NCBI GenBank assembly: GCA_001584585.1
Contig: LSYV01000060.1
Coordinates: 582,650-594,508, forward strand
Reading direction: 5' to 3'
Source: Gonium pectorale
Taxonomy: Eukaryota > Chlorophyta > Chlorophyceae > Chlamydomonadales > Volvocaceae
DNA: 11,859 nt
This document shows positions 1 to 8,386 of this stretch, one piece after another. The position numbers and the translations under genes were made by a program. Under the pieces are notes generated by a model. That model saw nothing but the letters and a program-made list of their open reading frames with translations, was not told the DNA's origin and searched no databases. The stretch's first letter is position 1. Each line of letters opens with the position of its first letter.

Positions 1-191
1 GCGCGCAGGCAAGGTCCCCCCCCCGTGCAGCTCGAGCCAGCTCTGGCAAGGGACACGTGCCCCCGCCTGCCCCCAGCACAGGCATCAGCGCGGCGTGAAC
101 GCGGACACGGCTCCGCAGCTGCCGACCCCACACCTCCCCCCACAGCGCCCTCGCCCTCGCAGAAGGCAAACGGCTCGCCGTAGCCGCCTGA
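1..191 (+). other. possible 3' end of a plus-strand gene entering from the left (doubtful)
   Basis: The left edge is very GC-rich, like the coding parts elsewhere in the window. A pyrimidine-rich stretch ends in an acceptor-like CCACAG at 140-145. The bases after it read ALALAEGKRLAVAA and stop at TGA 189-191. A second frame is open from base 1 to TAG 181-183 and ends in a proline/serine-rich tail. Either could be the last exon of a gene lying mostly outside the window. I recognise no domain, cannot choose between the frames, and find no plus-strand TGTAA polyadenylation signal between here and 1600. At this GC such open stretches arise easily by chance, so this is only a flag. Confidence 0.15.
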
Positions 192-1623
192 CGGGGCGAG
201 GCGCTCGGTGATCACGTGCGATCAGCAGCAACAGCAGCAGCCCGTGCGCGGCGGGATCCCGACCCCCGGGCCGCCCTCATCAAAGGGCACCGGTGTCTGC
301 CACTATGGGGCCGTGGCGGGCCTGGCCGTGGGCATGGTGAGCCCGGCCCAGCAACGGCCGGCCGAGCCTGTGTCGGGTTGGCGCACGCACACCACCCGGC
401 CCCGCACTGTAGTGTCGCTACGCCGCCTAGGGGCCCGCTGAGGACTGAGCAGCCGGACTGCGCGGCGGGACGGGCCCCTCTGCACTCTTGTCTGACGTTC
501 TGTGGTCGCGCGCGATGGGCGCTAGGTCACACCGCCGGTCCAGGGACCCGTTCAGTGGGTATGCGCGGCCGCGCGTGTCCCGGGAGACAGGAGTGTGATG
601 GACGCCCCGACCCTCCATCCCACCGGGGCAAGGAGCAGTTGGTCTGGGCTCGCACATACATCCCCGCCCAAGAGAATCCGCTCCATGGATGGAAGTCTGC
701 CCAACCCCCTCACATGAGCTGCTTGCTTTAGTTAGGGCACCGTGATGACTGGATGGCAAGGAACCGCGACGTGACCGAAGCAAGATGCACACCAGCTAAG
801 AAATATCTCGGCAACAAAACCAATAGCCGTATCCAGGGATGTCGACGCCCTCCGGGTTGACCCGCGACCCAGACAGCGCGGGTTCCCCCATTTGGCCTCG
901 CGCCCCGTTCACACCTCAATTTGCCTTTTCAGCTCTGCCGCCATGCTCCTCGCGCGTACTGCGTGCGCCTAGCCCCAGCCTGGCAGCGGCTCCAGTCCAG
1001 TGCCACCCCGCCAGCCTCACTGGCTGGCGGGGCAATCAGAAAGCACATCGCAACACATGTTTATGGGCCATTCCCGGAGCGGCGCCAACGTCTACGGGCG
1101 GCAGCTTCTCCTAGGGTGCGCGGCAGCTGCGGGGTGGACTAAAGTTAGCGAACGCAGAGCAGTAACAGCATTCCTTTCGTGAAGTGCTGCAAAGTGTGCT
1201 ATACGGCTGTGTGAGAGGCTGGGACGAGTTTCAGTTGCAGCCAACCCGTTTTGTGCACTACGAAGCCGCCCGAAGCAGTCGACTTCTCTCACTACGACGG
1301 TCATCATGTATGCCAGATTGGAAACGTGCAAACCACACTCGCACACTCAAGTTGAGTCCGGTGCGCCACTTGGCCACGTGCCACAGCAACGCCTCGGCTC
1401 AATGGGACACGCCCTTGAAGCGCTCGCCATGCTATGAGCTCTGGCCCCTTGACCCCCGTCCACTGCAGGCGTGCAGCACGCGCAGCAGTACAGCCGTACG
1501 CCCTTACGCTGCACCACAGCAATCTAGACGCCGCCGCCGATTCACCCCTCCTGCTCCTTTTGCTCTCTCAGCTTAACCTGGGGGGTAGAGGGTTGGAAGG
1601 CATGACCGGGGGGGGAACCTGCT
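192..1623. other. no recognised gene; presumed 3' flank or UTR of the p31comet-like gene
   Basis: No frame here gives a recognisable protein or a convincing exon chain. The open frames on both strands are short, arginine/proline-rich and differ from the bona fide genes in the window. The right part probably contains the 3' UTR of the minus-strand p31comet-like gene that stops at 1624. I looked for the algal polyadenylation signal TGTAA on the minus strand (TTACA on plus) across this stretch and did not find it, so the transcript end is unknown. The one clear structural element is the inverted repeat at 1006-1032. Confidence 0.5.
1006..1032. repeat. perfect 11-bp inverted repeat (hairpin, 5-nt loop)
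   Basis: CCCCGCCAGCC at 1006-1016 is the exact reverse complement of GGCTGGCGGGG at 1022-1032. The two arms are separated by the five bases TCACT. The stem is GC-rich, so RNA from either strand would fold strongly here. It lies about 600 bases beyond the stop codon of the minus-strand p31comet-like gene, so it could sit in that 3' UTR or in intergenic DNA. No T-tract follows, and bacterial-type termination is not expected in a nuclear genome. Its function is unknown. Confidence 0.7.
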
Positions 1624-4600
1624 TCACCCCTCCTGCTCCTCCGCCTTCACCAGGCTCCTGACGCTTGAGGAACAGAGCCACCAGACCAGCGGCACCGCCG
1701 CCGGCGGTGCAGCAGCAGCCGGTGCAGCCGCGGCCGCAACGCCGGGTCCGCCAGCTTCGTGTGTCCCTCCAGGGCCTGCGTGCCCGCCCAAGAGACCACT
1801 ATCGCCGACGCCACCGCCCAGAGCACCGCCCGCCGTGCTCCCGCCACCACCACCGCCACCGCCACCGCCACCCTCGACGGGCTGTCGCGCGCCGCCGCCG
1901 CCGCCACCGCGTGGCTTGGACTGCGGCGTGGTGCAGCCACCGCCGCCGCCGCCGCCACCGCGTGGCTTGGACTGCGGCGTGGTGCAGCCACCGCCGCCGC
2001 CGCCGCCACCGCGTGGCTTGGACTGCGGCGTGGTGCAGCCACCGCCGCCGCCGCCGCCACCGCGTGGCTTGGACTGCGGCGTGGTGCAGCCACCGCCGCC
2101 GCCGCCGCCGGCGGGCGGCGCCTGGCTGATGCGCAGCCTGGATGTGGCGATCTGGAGGCTGGAGATGCAGTCGTCGTCGGGGCCGCCGCCCTGCACGCCG
2201 GCGGGCGGGATGAGGTCATGACGAGGAGGCGGTGTGGTGGCGGCGCAGCGGGGCAGGCGGCTTTACGGGTGGGGTGAGGAAAAGGCGGGGCGGACGCAGG
2301 GCAGGGCGGGCAGACATGCGACGGCAACTCCAGCAGGCCGTCGGGGCGCGCGGCCGAGTGCTGGCGCGCGTGTGGCCCAGCTGGCTGCGCTCAGTGCGAG
2401 GGGTCCCCCCCCCCGTGCTCCCGGGTGTGCCTTCAGTCCCAGCTGCGGTACGGCCATTCCGCCCCTGCCTACCTTGCCTTGCGCGCCACGCTGGGGCGAT
2501 GCGCACGGGCCGCGCCCGGCGCCGGCGCTGGCGCCGGCGCCGGCGCTCGTCCGAATGGTGATGAAGACCTGTGGCAGGGAGGAGTACGGTACCGTAGCGA
2601 GCCGCAAAAGGCCAGCCGTACGAGCATGTACACGGTCGACGAGCTTTCCTCTGTTTTGCGGGCGCCCGAAGTGCTGCCCGCACCCTCCTCGTCTCCCCCC
2701 GCATGTGAGCTTGGACATCAGAAAGGAAGCCCGGAAGCCCGTTGCTGCACCGCGCCTCGGCCCCAGCCCTCACCCGCGATACCCTCCGCCTGCGCAACAG
2801 GCTCGGGCCATGCCTCCCATTCCGCGCAGCCGTTTTGATCGATCGCCCTGCCCCCGGTTCCCCTCCGCAAGAAGTTGCACCGCCTGGGCCTCGGAGCCAC
2901 AAGCCCCCGCTGGCAGACGGCCCCCTTGCCCCGCCACCTCCAATTGCTGACCCCCCATTCCGTTGCGCCACGGCAGGCGACTGCGGGTACCTGCAGAGCC
3001 TTGCGCCGCGCGCGGGAGCCTGCGCCTCCGCCAGCGGCGTCCAGCTGCAGCCGCCCGCCTGGTCGGAAGCCGCTGCCAGGAGGTGGCGGTGCCGGCGCGG
3101 CGGCGTCCGCGCCTGAGACCGCGGTGCCGCCGTGGAGTCCCCAGCCGCCGGCGCCATGGGTGGTAGCCGGGGGTGCGGCCGCCGCAGCGGCCCCTGGCGC
3201 GCTGCCGCTGGGCCCGGCGCTGCTGCCGCCGTCAGACTGGACCGACGGAGCGATGGCCAGGAACATCTTGGTAGGGGCTGCGGGCGTGTGGAGCCGGGGA
3301 CAGCCACGTCGTGTAAAAGGCCATGAAAACACAAGTCCGCAGTGTTGCCTGTCGGAGGGAGGGAGTCGGCTGGTGCTGGCCCGGCCTCTGGACTCCCACT
3401 CTGTGGGCCGCCCTTGGGCCCTCGCCCCTGTGACTCAGCTGGCAAACGATTGATGACAAATGTGCATGACGCAGCGAACCCATGCTCAGGCAAGATAACA
3501 GCACCTGGCCGTTCTTTCATGTCTTTGGCCACCGTGTCAACTTGACTCACGCAGCAACTTGCTCCACTGCTCCACCGACGACTGCGCCACCACCAGGCCC
3601 CGCACCGCCCGCCGCACCGCGCCGCGCTCCCGGTCGCTCAGCGCCGCCAGCGCGGCGGCGGCGGCGTCCGCGCCAAGCGACAGCGCAGCCGAGGCGGAAG
3701 CAGCCGCCTCCGCCTGGCGGCCGGACGGCGGCTGCGGCTGCGCCGCCGGGAGCTGAGGCCCTCCAGGCTGGCCTGCGGTGGAGCGGGGGGCGCGGCGAGG
3801 GTAAGTCTATTTCGTTAGCACTGGGTGGCAAAGTACTTCTGATGCAGCCAGTCCGACGGTTGTGGCACCCCGACCGGTCGGCCAACGTTCTGCAGCTCTT
3901 GGCGAGCCATGAGGCTCGTAGAACGTCCCGTACAGTGCCGTACATGTATCCCCTCCGCGCGACTCCAGCGCCAATGTGAGCTTGTGGCGGCCGAATGCAT
4001 TCATGTTTGGACCTTCGTGTGACTTTCAAGGCGCGCGCGAGCCAGCGTGCACCGGCGCCGCCGCCGATACGCCGCCGGGTGCTGCCGCACCGTGCACGGC
4101 GCCTCCTCCACCCGCGGCCGCTGCGCCGCCTGCCGTTGCGGCAACGAACCGCGCGCCGGCGCCGGCCGCAGCCGCCGCAGCCGCAGCCCGCTGCGGGATG
4201 TTGGCCAGCGGCAGGCCGTCGGCGCCACAGAAGGCGATGTGGTACAGCTCCCGCGGCCGGTGGGGCGAGGGCCCCAGCGCCACCGCAACACGGGAGGGCT
4301 GCGCGGCCGCCAGCAGCCCCGGCGTCAGCGCGCCCAGCAGCGCGTCCATCGAGGCCGCAAACTGTGCGGCGGAAGGGGGCACATCGGGCGCAGTTGGCGG
4401 ACGGACAGGGCTGACGGCAAGCGCGGGAAGGCGGGGGGGTAAGCGGGCGGGCGAAGAGGCGAGGGCGCCGGCTGCGTATGTGTGGCATCTGACAGGGCTG
4501 CGGTCTATGTGTTGCGGGGCTTGAGGGGCTTGCTGCGGGGGAGCGCTGGCGCACGGAGCCCGCCGGCCGGCCGCCGCTAACGCCCCAACGGCGTCGTGCC

Positions 4601-5152
4601 GGCGCCGGCGCATTAGGGCGGAGGGTGGTTGGTAGGCGGTGGCGGGTACGGCGTACTGCACGGCGCACCTTGACGTAGCGCTTGACGGAGGTCGCGACGC
4701 GCAGCCGGCGGACGGGCCGCCCGCCCGCCGCCGCGCTGCGCCGCTCCGCCTCCTCACGAACGGCATCTAGAAAGCGCTGCAACAGGGCACCAGCATACAG
4801 CAGAGGGTGGGTCGCAAATCGCTCGCTAGGGGGTTGCACAGCCTTGCGCCGGTACTGGGTTGGGCGCGGCCGGCTTGCGACGCGGCAATGACGTGCTACC
4901 CATGGCCGCACAGGCTTTGGCGGGCACCTGTAACCTTTTGGCCCTGTGGCTGATCACCTGCAGCTCGCCTCTGAGGCTGTCGTAGGGCGTCTGCGTCTGG
5001 CCGCGCGCGAACTGGATGAATTTGACCACCTCGTGCAGCAGGCAGGCGGCCAGCCCAGCATGGAAGGGCAGCTCGCCGAGAGAAATCTCCAGCCGGACTG
5101 GCAGCGAGTCAGCTTTCGGTCCGGGCTTTGTGGCCCCGCGCGCGCGCCGCAT
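1624..5152 (-). CDS. MAD2L1BP: p31comet-like protein (MAD2L1-binding protein), seven exons
   Basis: Proposed minus-strand exons are 5152-4958, 4854-4669, 4361-4091, 3772-3551, 3277-2991, 2568-2473 and 2190-1624. Every junction is in phase (607 codons plus TGA at 1626-1624). Exon 1 carries EVVKFIQFARGQTQTPYDSL, like the early p31comet helix and its PY-x-x-L turn. Exon 3 has PSRVAVALG then RELYHIAF, matching the family's PRV-x-LLG and EFYEL strands. Exons 4-5 join an RRAVRGLVVAQ helix to LLPPTKMFLAIAP. Exon 6 gives the strand VFITIRT, and the last exon ends in WWLCSSSVRSL. Known family role: a HORMA-fold adaptor that, with the Pch2/TRIP13 AAA+ ATPase, opens closed Mad2, silencing the spindle checkpoint; plant homologues also act in meiosis. 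At 607 residues it is about twice the length of animal p31comet because of Ala-, Pro- and Gly-rich insertions. The ATG at 5152 is the first after an in-frame stop at 5197-5195, but its context is ordinary. The exon 3/4 junction (4091/3772) is the least certain, as other phase-compatible sites exist there. Confidence 0.72.
1890..2109 (-). repeat. 51-bp tandem repeat, about 4.3 copies, coding glycine-rich units
   Basis: A 51-bp period is exact over 220 bases. The landmark CGTGGCTTGGACTGCGG starts at 1910, 1961, 2012 and 2063. In the minus-strand frame of the p31comet-like last exon, each unit codes eight glycines followed by CTTPQSKPR (roughly residues 447-519). Perfect identity between copies suggests recent expansion or homogenisation, and copy number is likely to vary between strains. 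All six frames are open through the array, so openness alone does not prove that this strand and frame are translated. The choice rests on the flanking p31comet-like sequence. Confidence 0.9.
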
Positions 5153-5649
5153 CCTGCTTGCGCGTTCTGCGGCTTGCCGTGTTATGGGCCAATGTTATGA
5201 CGGGTCTCCTCCTCAGTAAATCAAGCAGCGGCCTTAATGTGCTGCCCGCGGCACGAGGTCTAACTGGAGAGTGGAGACCTACTATTTCGACTCTCTGTAC
5301 TGTGCTGGGACTCAAAAGGTCGCGTGTTTGCATGTGGTCTCGGTTCACTACGTGGCTATCCGCCCGGATCGAAGCCCCTGACCCGCGGGTCAGCCGTATC
5401 CTACGGCAGCCGGCAGCTGCGTTCCCAGTACTGTATCGCCGTGGGAACCCTACTGGATGGCCACTAGCGCTGCTGCTTTCGCGTACTGACGCCAATGGCG
5501 CTTACCCACGGCATAACCGCGATAGCTCCCGGCAACGAACACATGCACCCCCACCCCGGGCAGTTACCACTCAGCCATTTAATCAAGTCGTGTCGGGCAC
5601 GGGCCGTGGCCCGCACACAATGAATAGGACGCAAGTGCGTGTGTTGCGT

Positions 5650-5654
5650 TTACA
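5650..5654 (-). terminator. candidate TGTAA polyadenylation signal for the bL31 gene
   Basis: TTACA on the plus strand reads TGTAA on the minus strand. This is the polyadenylation signal typical of volvocine algae, usually 10-20 bases before the cleavage site. It is the first copy found downstream of the bL31 stop codon and would give a 3' UTR of about 690 bases, a normal length for Chlamydomonas genes. A five-base match can occur by chance, so this is plausible rather than shown. Confidence 0.45.
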
Positions 5655-5814
5655 CAAGTTCACGGCAACACCCCGGGTTGCTCAGGCCCGCACAGTCTAC
5701 CATGCCGGGACTCAGCTTGGCAGCCGCCCGCCCCGCACATGAGCCAGGCGGCGTTAACCCCCACCTCCCCGTCTTCCCCGCCAGACACACACTCCTGCGC
5801 AGCGAGCGCACTAT

Positions 5815-5863
5815 CATCGTCGACGATGTGCTCCATGTGCCGCCCAGTGCATGGCATGCCATG
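5815..5863. repeat. pair of perfect 14-bp palindromes
   Basis: CATCGTCGACGATG (5815-5828) and CATGGCATGCCATG (5850-5863) are each perfectly self-complementary and lie 35 bases apart, centre to centre. Both begin with CAT and end with ATG. They fall in the presumed 3' UTR of the bL31 transcript. One 14-bp palindrome is expected about once per 10-20 kb by chance, so the close pairing is the only notable point. No function is known. Confidence 0.6.
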
Positions 5864-6331
5864 AGAGCCCCCAATTAACGCACACGTGTCGGGGCGCCTC
5901 GAAAACTAAAACTTGTCAAAATTGTTGAGCCCACCGGCTCCCTCCTCAACACCGTGCAGGGCACCGCCTTGCCAGCGCGTCGCTGGGCTGGCCTAACCCA
6001 CAGCTTGCGCTGCCGAAGTGATAGCAGCTATAAACGCAGACTGCCAACTCGCTGCCCATGATGACTGCTAACACGTTCGCCCTGCACGCGTCCTCCAGGC
6101 ACCCCAAGCCGCTGTAGTTCCAGCTGCCCACTGCCGACTAGAAGGCGGCCCCGCGACGAGGTACGGCTTGGTGTGGGGGCACGCCCCCCTCCCCCGCCAG
6201 CTCCCGCTTGCGTCCAGCCTAGCACGCCAGCGCCAGCAGCTGCTGATCCTGTTCGCCCATCCCGCGCAGCCAGCGAGGCCCCCCGAGATGAGGGAGACCC
6301 CTGCATCGGCGCCAGTCACTGCGAGCTGCGT

Positions 6332-6745
6332 TTACTTCTTCTTGCCCTTGCCCTTCTGCGCGGCGCCAGCGGGCTTCTCCTTGGCCGTCGGGTCCTCCGC
6401 CTTGCCGGCTTGGAGAACGGGGATCACGCTGAGCTCCTCGAGCTCCGCGAACCGCTTCTTGAACTTGTTGAGCTGGCCATCGTCCAGCACCATGGTCGTC
6501 TTGTTGCCCTGGTAGAAGGGGTGGTTGCCCGAGTAGATATCCACGTTGTAGGAAGGCTTGGTGCCACCCACGGTCATGACCTCCGCCCCGTTGCAGATGA
6601 CCTTAGCCTCAGGGAACCACTGAGGGTGGATGCCCTTCTTGGCCATGACCACGGCGGTGGCGCCGCGGGTGGACGGGCTGCTGCGCACGCCACCCACACG
6701 CGAGCCAGAGAACGCGGTGACGCGCGAGCCGGTGAAGGTCGCCAT
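6332..6745 (-). CDS. PRPL31: plastid 50S ribosomal protein bL31, nucleus-encoded precursor
   Basis: A single uninterrupted frame codes 137 residues. Residues 1-35 are rich in Ser, Arg, Gly and Val with no acidic residue, typical of a chloroplast transit peptide. They end VVMA, matching the algal V-x-A cleavage motif, so the mature protein would start [14 protein letters not shown]. The core follows bL31: IHP near the start, [12 protein letters not shown] (residues 51-62), [10 protein letters not shown] (72-81) and a K/R-rich helix containing [11 protein letters not shown]. Only one cysteine (C51) remains and the second CxxC is replaced by SGNH, so this is the zinc-independent form seen in plastids. 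The Lys-rich tail (last 24 or so residues) extends beyond the bacterial protein. bL31 sits on the central protuberance and helps bridge the subunits. The ATG lies in CACAAAATGGC, an excellent algal start context, which favours it over the open upstream frame. Nuclear location is inferred from the transit peptide. Confidence 0.95.
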   Translation of the reverse strand: MATFTGSRVTAFSGSRVGGVRSSPSTRGATAVVMAKKGIHPQWFPEAKVICNGAEVMTVGGTKPSYNVDIYSGNHPFYQGNKTTMVLDDGQLNKFKKRFAELEELSVIPVLQAGKAEDPTAKEKPAGAAQKGKGKKK

Positions 6746-8308
6746 TTTGTGGGTGCTGAAGCCTCTCCTGTTCCTGCACAGCCAAAACGTAGAGGACGCA
6801 AAAACGTTGGCTGCTAGACGATTAGCGCGACGTCCAGTGCCTACGCAGTCAGAACAAGCCAGGCAGGGCAGTTGTGGCTGGGAGCGCTTCCTAGCAGCAG
6901 CACGCACGGCGCTGACCTTGTTGAAAAACAGGACGGCCGCAAGGTAACAACTGATCAGGCTGGAGCCGTGGCGAGAAGCGAGCCACCTAGGGCGGCGACT
7001 CGCCGTACGCAAATTCTCGGTGTCGTCTGTGCTCCGCCTTCTGTGCTGTTCACTTCACTTGCATAATGATGGCCCCCGGCATGATTACATAGGCAGCAAT
7101 TGTACTATACGATGACACCCAGGGAATTGGCATTCTGTTGCTCGCTCGTCCGCGTACAAGGGACTTCGGATGGGAGTGGGTTCCAAGGGGAACAACTTGG
7201 AGCGAAGGGGAATTGCTGGCGTGCCGGCATGCCTGTACAGCTGCGTTTTCTTTGGGCATGTGTATGGCTGTGTTTTCTACGCACTTTGCCCGGGGGCGTC
7301 GTATGGGAGATGTTTCGCGTATGGCCTTGTGCAACGCTGGGCAGGCTGAAAGACGTGGGGTGCAGACCGGCACCCGACCCGCGCAGACGACTTGAGTCTT
7401 AACGGTCGGGTGCAGGTCACAACAGTTGGTGCTCATCTTCGACACCTGCCGTTGCCGCTTGCCCGTACCGGCAGTTCGGCACCCCGCCCCGTTAGAAGCC
7501 GCCAGGGAGGAAAAGCTGTGTGTGTGTGTAATGCCGGCCACTGGCATGTGGGTGGGTTATGCCGGCATGCCATATGTGCCCTCGTGGGCATTTTGCGCAT
7601 TCTTGAGCAGCTGCCTTCATGCTTCATGATTGCGATTCAAGTGCTTAAGAGTACGTCCCTCGTTTTTAATACCGTTGTGTGGACTCCGAGAGACGGGAGG
7701 CCGGCCCGGCCGCCCCACTCCGAGGGCCTGTGCCGACTGGCGACTGCGAAGCAATAAGTGTTGCCGCCTTGAGCTCCGCAACACGGGTACCCCGTACCGT
7801 CCGTACCCAGACCCGAGGGCCGCCCTGGCGTGGTTCAGAATCAAACGCTGCAAAGAGTGAACCCGTTCCACGGACATGCATACCTGAAGTCGCGGAGTGA
7901 CCAGTAGGGTGGGCGGATACAGGCTGTTGCAAGGTATTGCTGCTTTGCAGGCGAGCAAACGCAACCCGCATGACGGTACACCTTACTGTGCTTGCCAGCG
8001 CTGTTGCCTCTCTCTCCAAGAGGCCAAACAATATGCTGGGGTAGCGTGCGCGACTGCCTTTTCCTGCCAGCGCCTTCACGACCGTGTTCACAAGAAGGAT
8101 GCAAAACACACCGTGGCGTACTGCTGGATCCGATCAGCCGCGCTGCGAGGCCCCATTCCGCAAGTTGACTATCGCACTTGACTGCACGCATCGAATTTCC
8201 TTTGCACGCCAGCTGTTTGCTGCGGGGATTGCAGGCCCGGGGCGACGAAAGCGCCGAGAGCTGTGACCGAATGAATCTACCCATAGTGGACATGAGACGC
8301 CATCGGAG
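6746..8308. other. divergent intergenic region between bL31 and the zinc-finger gene
   Basis: About 1.6 kb separate the bL31 start (minus) from the zinc-finger gene start (plus), and no recognised gene lies here. The part next to 6745 is the bL31 5' leader. It has an acceptor-like GCTGTGCAG about 35 bases before the ATG, so a leader intron is possible. A TGTAA occurs on the minus strand at 7089-7085 and another on the plus strand at 7527-7531, immediately after a short TG repeat (about 7517-7529). Neither belongs to a gene I can see. Composition is clearly less GC-rich than in the coding parts, and the open frames on both strands look random. Confidence 0.5.
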
Positions 8309-8386
8309 ATAATAAAATTTGCTAGATCAAATTAGTTCGCGGGCTATAGTTAGCGTGGAGGCCGCCGTCCGCACCCGCTCCCGACA
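8309..8386 (+). promoter_or_regulatory. AT-rich proximal promoter and 5' leader of the zinc-finger gene
   Basis: About 8309-8335 is conspicuously AT-rich (AATAAAATTTGC followed by GATCAAATTAG) in otherwise GC-rich DNA. A TATAG element follows at about 8345. GC-rich sequence then leads into the ATG at 8387, which sits in CGACAATGG. An AT-rich block 50-80 bases before the start codon fits a core promoter, but the transcription start cannot be read from sequence alone. Confidence 0.35.

Larger units (their letters stand above)
5153..6331. other. intergenic: upstream side of the p31comet-like gene and 3' UTR of the bL31 gene
   Basis: No frame on either strand resembles a protein I know, and composition is less GC-skewed than in the coding regions. 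From 6331 down to about 5650 this is most likely the minus-strand 3' UTR of the bL31 gene, ending near a TGTAA signal. The remaining roughly 500 bases, 5153-5650, would hold the promoter and 5' leader of the p31comet-like gene. I see no unambiguous TATA box. Two 14-bp palindromes at 5815-5828 and 5850-5863 lie inside the presumed UTR, and a third at 5379-5392 lies in the presumed promoter side. Confidence 0.5.

Noticed and set aside
216..731. Plus-strand 171-codon open frame
   Set aside because: No recognisable motif, Arg/Pro-rich composition typical of chance frames at high GC, and overlapping open frames on the other strand.
1890..2109. CRISPR-like array
   Set aside because: The repeats abut directly with no unique spacers, the unit is a coding-type GC-rich 51-mer, and the genome is nuclear eukaryotic.
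1835..2221. Plus-strand frame coding long proline runs with RGLDCGVVQ repeats, resembling a hydroxyproline-rich or pherophorin-type wall protein
   Set aside because: It is the exact antisense of the glycine-rich array. It has no signal peptide or pherophorin cysteine domain, and the sequence on both sides fits the minus-strand p31comet-like gene.
2216..4911. Two long minus-strand open frames (444 and 454 codons) as independent genes
   Set aside because: They read through introns of the p31comet-like gene, are mostly Arg/Pro/Ala-rich out-of-frame sequence, and only the first 62-codon part near 4854-4669 matches the real exon.
5379..5392. Perfect 14-bp palindrome TGACCCGCGGGTCA
   Set aside because: A single GC-rich palindrome of this size is about what chance gives in 12 kb, and nothing nearby supports a binding site.
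5365..5400. Minus-strand GGCTTCGATCC resembling a tRNA T-loop
   Set aside because: The flanking bases do not form the T-stem and no acceptor or anticodon arms could be placed.
5639..5878. Plus-strand frame with a segment reading RSERTIIVDDVLHVPPSAWH
   Set aside because: It looks protein-like only briefly, overlaps palindromes that bias translation, lacks a good start or exon partners, and lies antisense in the presumed bL31 3' UTR.
7050..7547. Minus-strand 165-codon frame in the intergenic spacer
   Set aside because: Codon use and composition differ from the real genes, no motif is recognisable, and the start context is poor.
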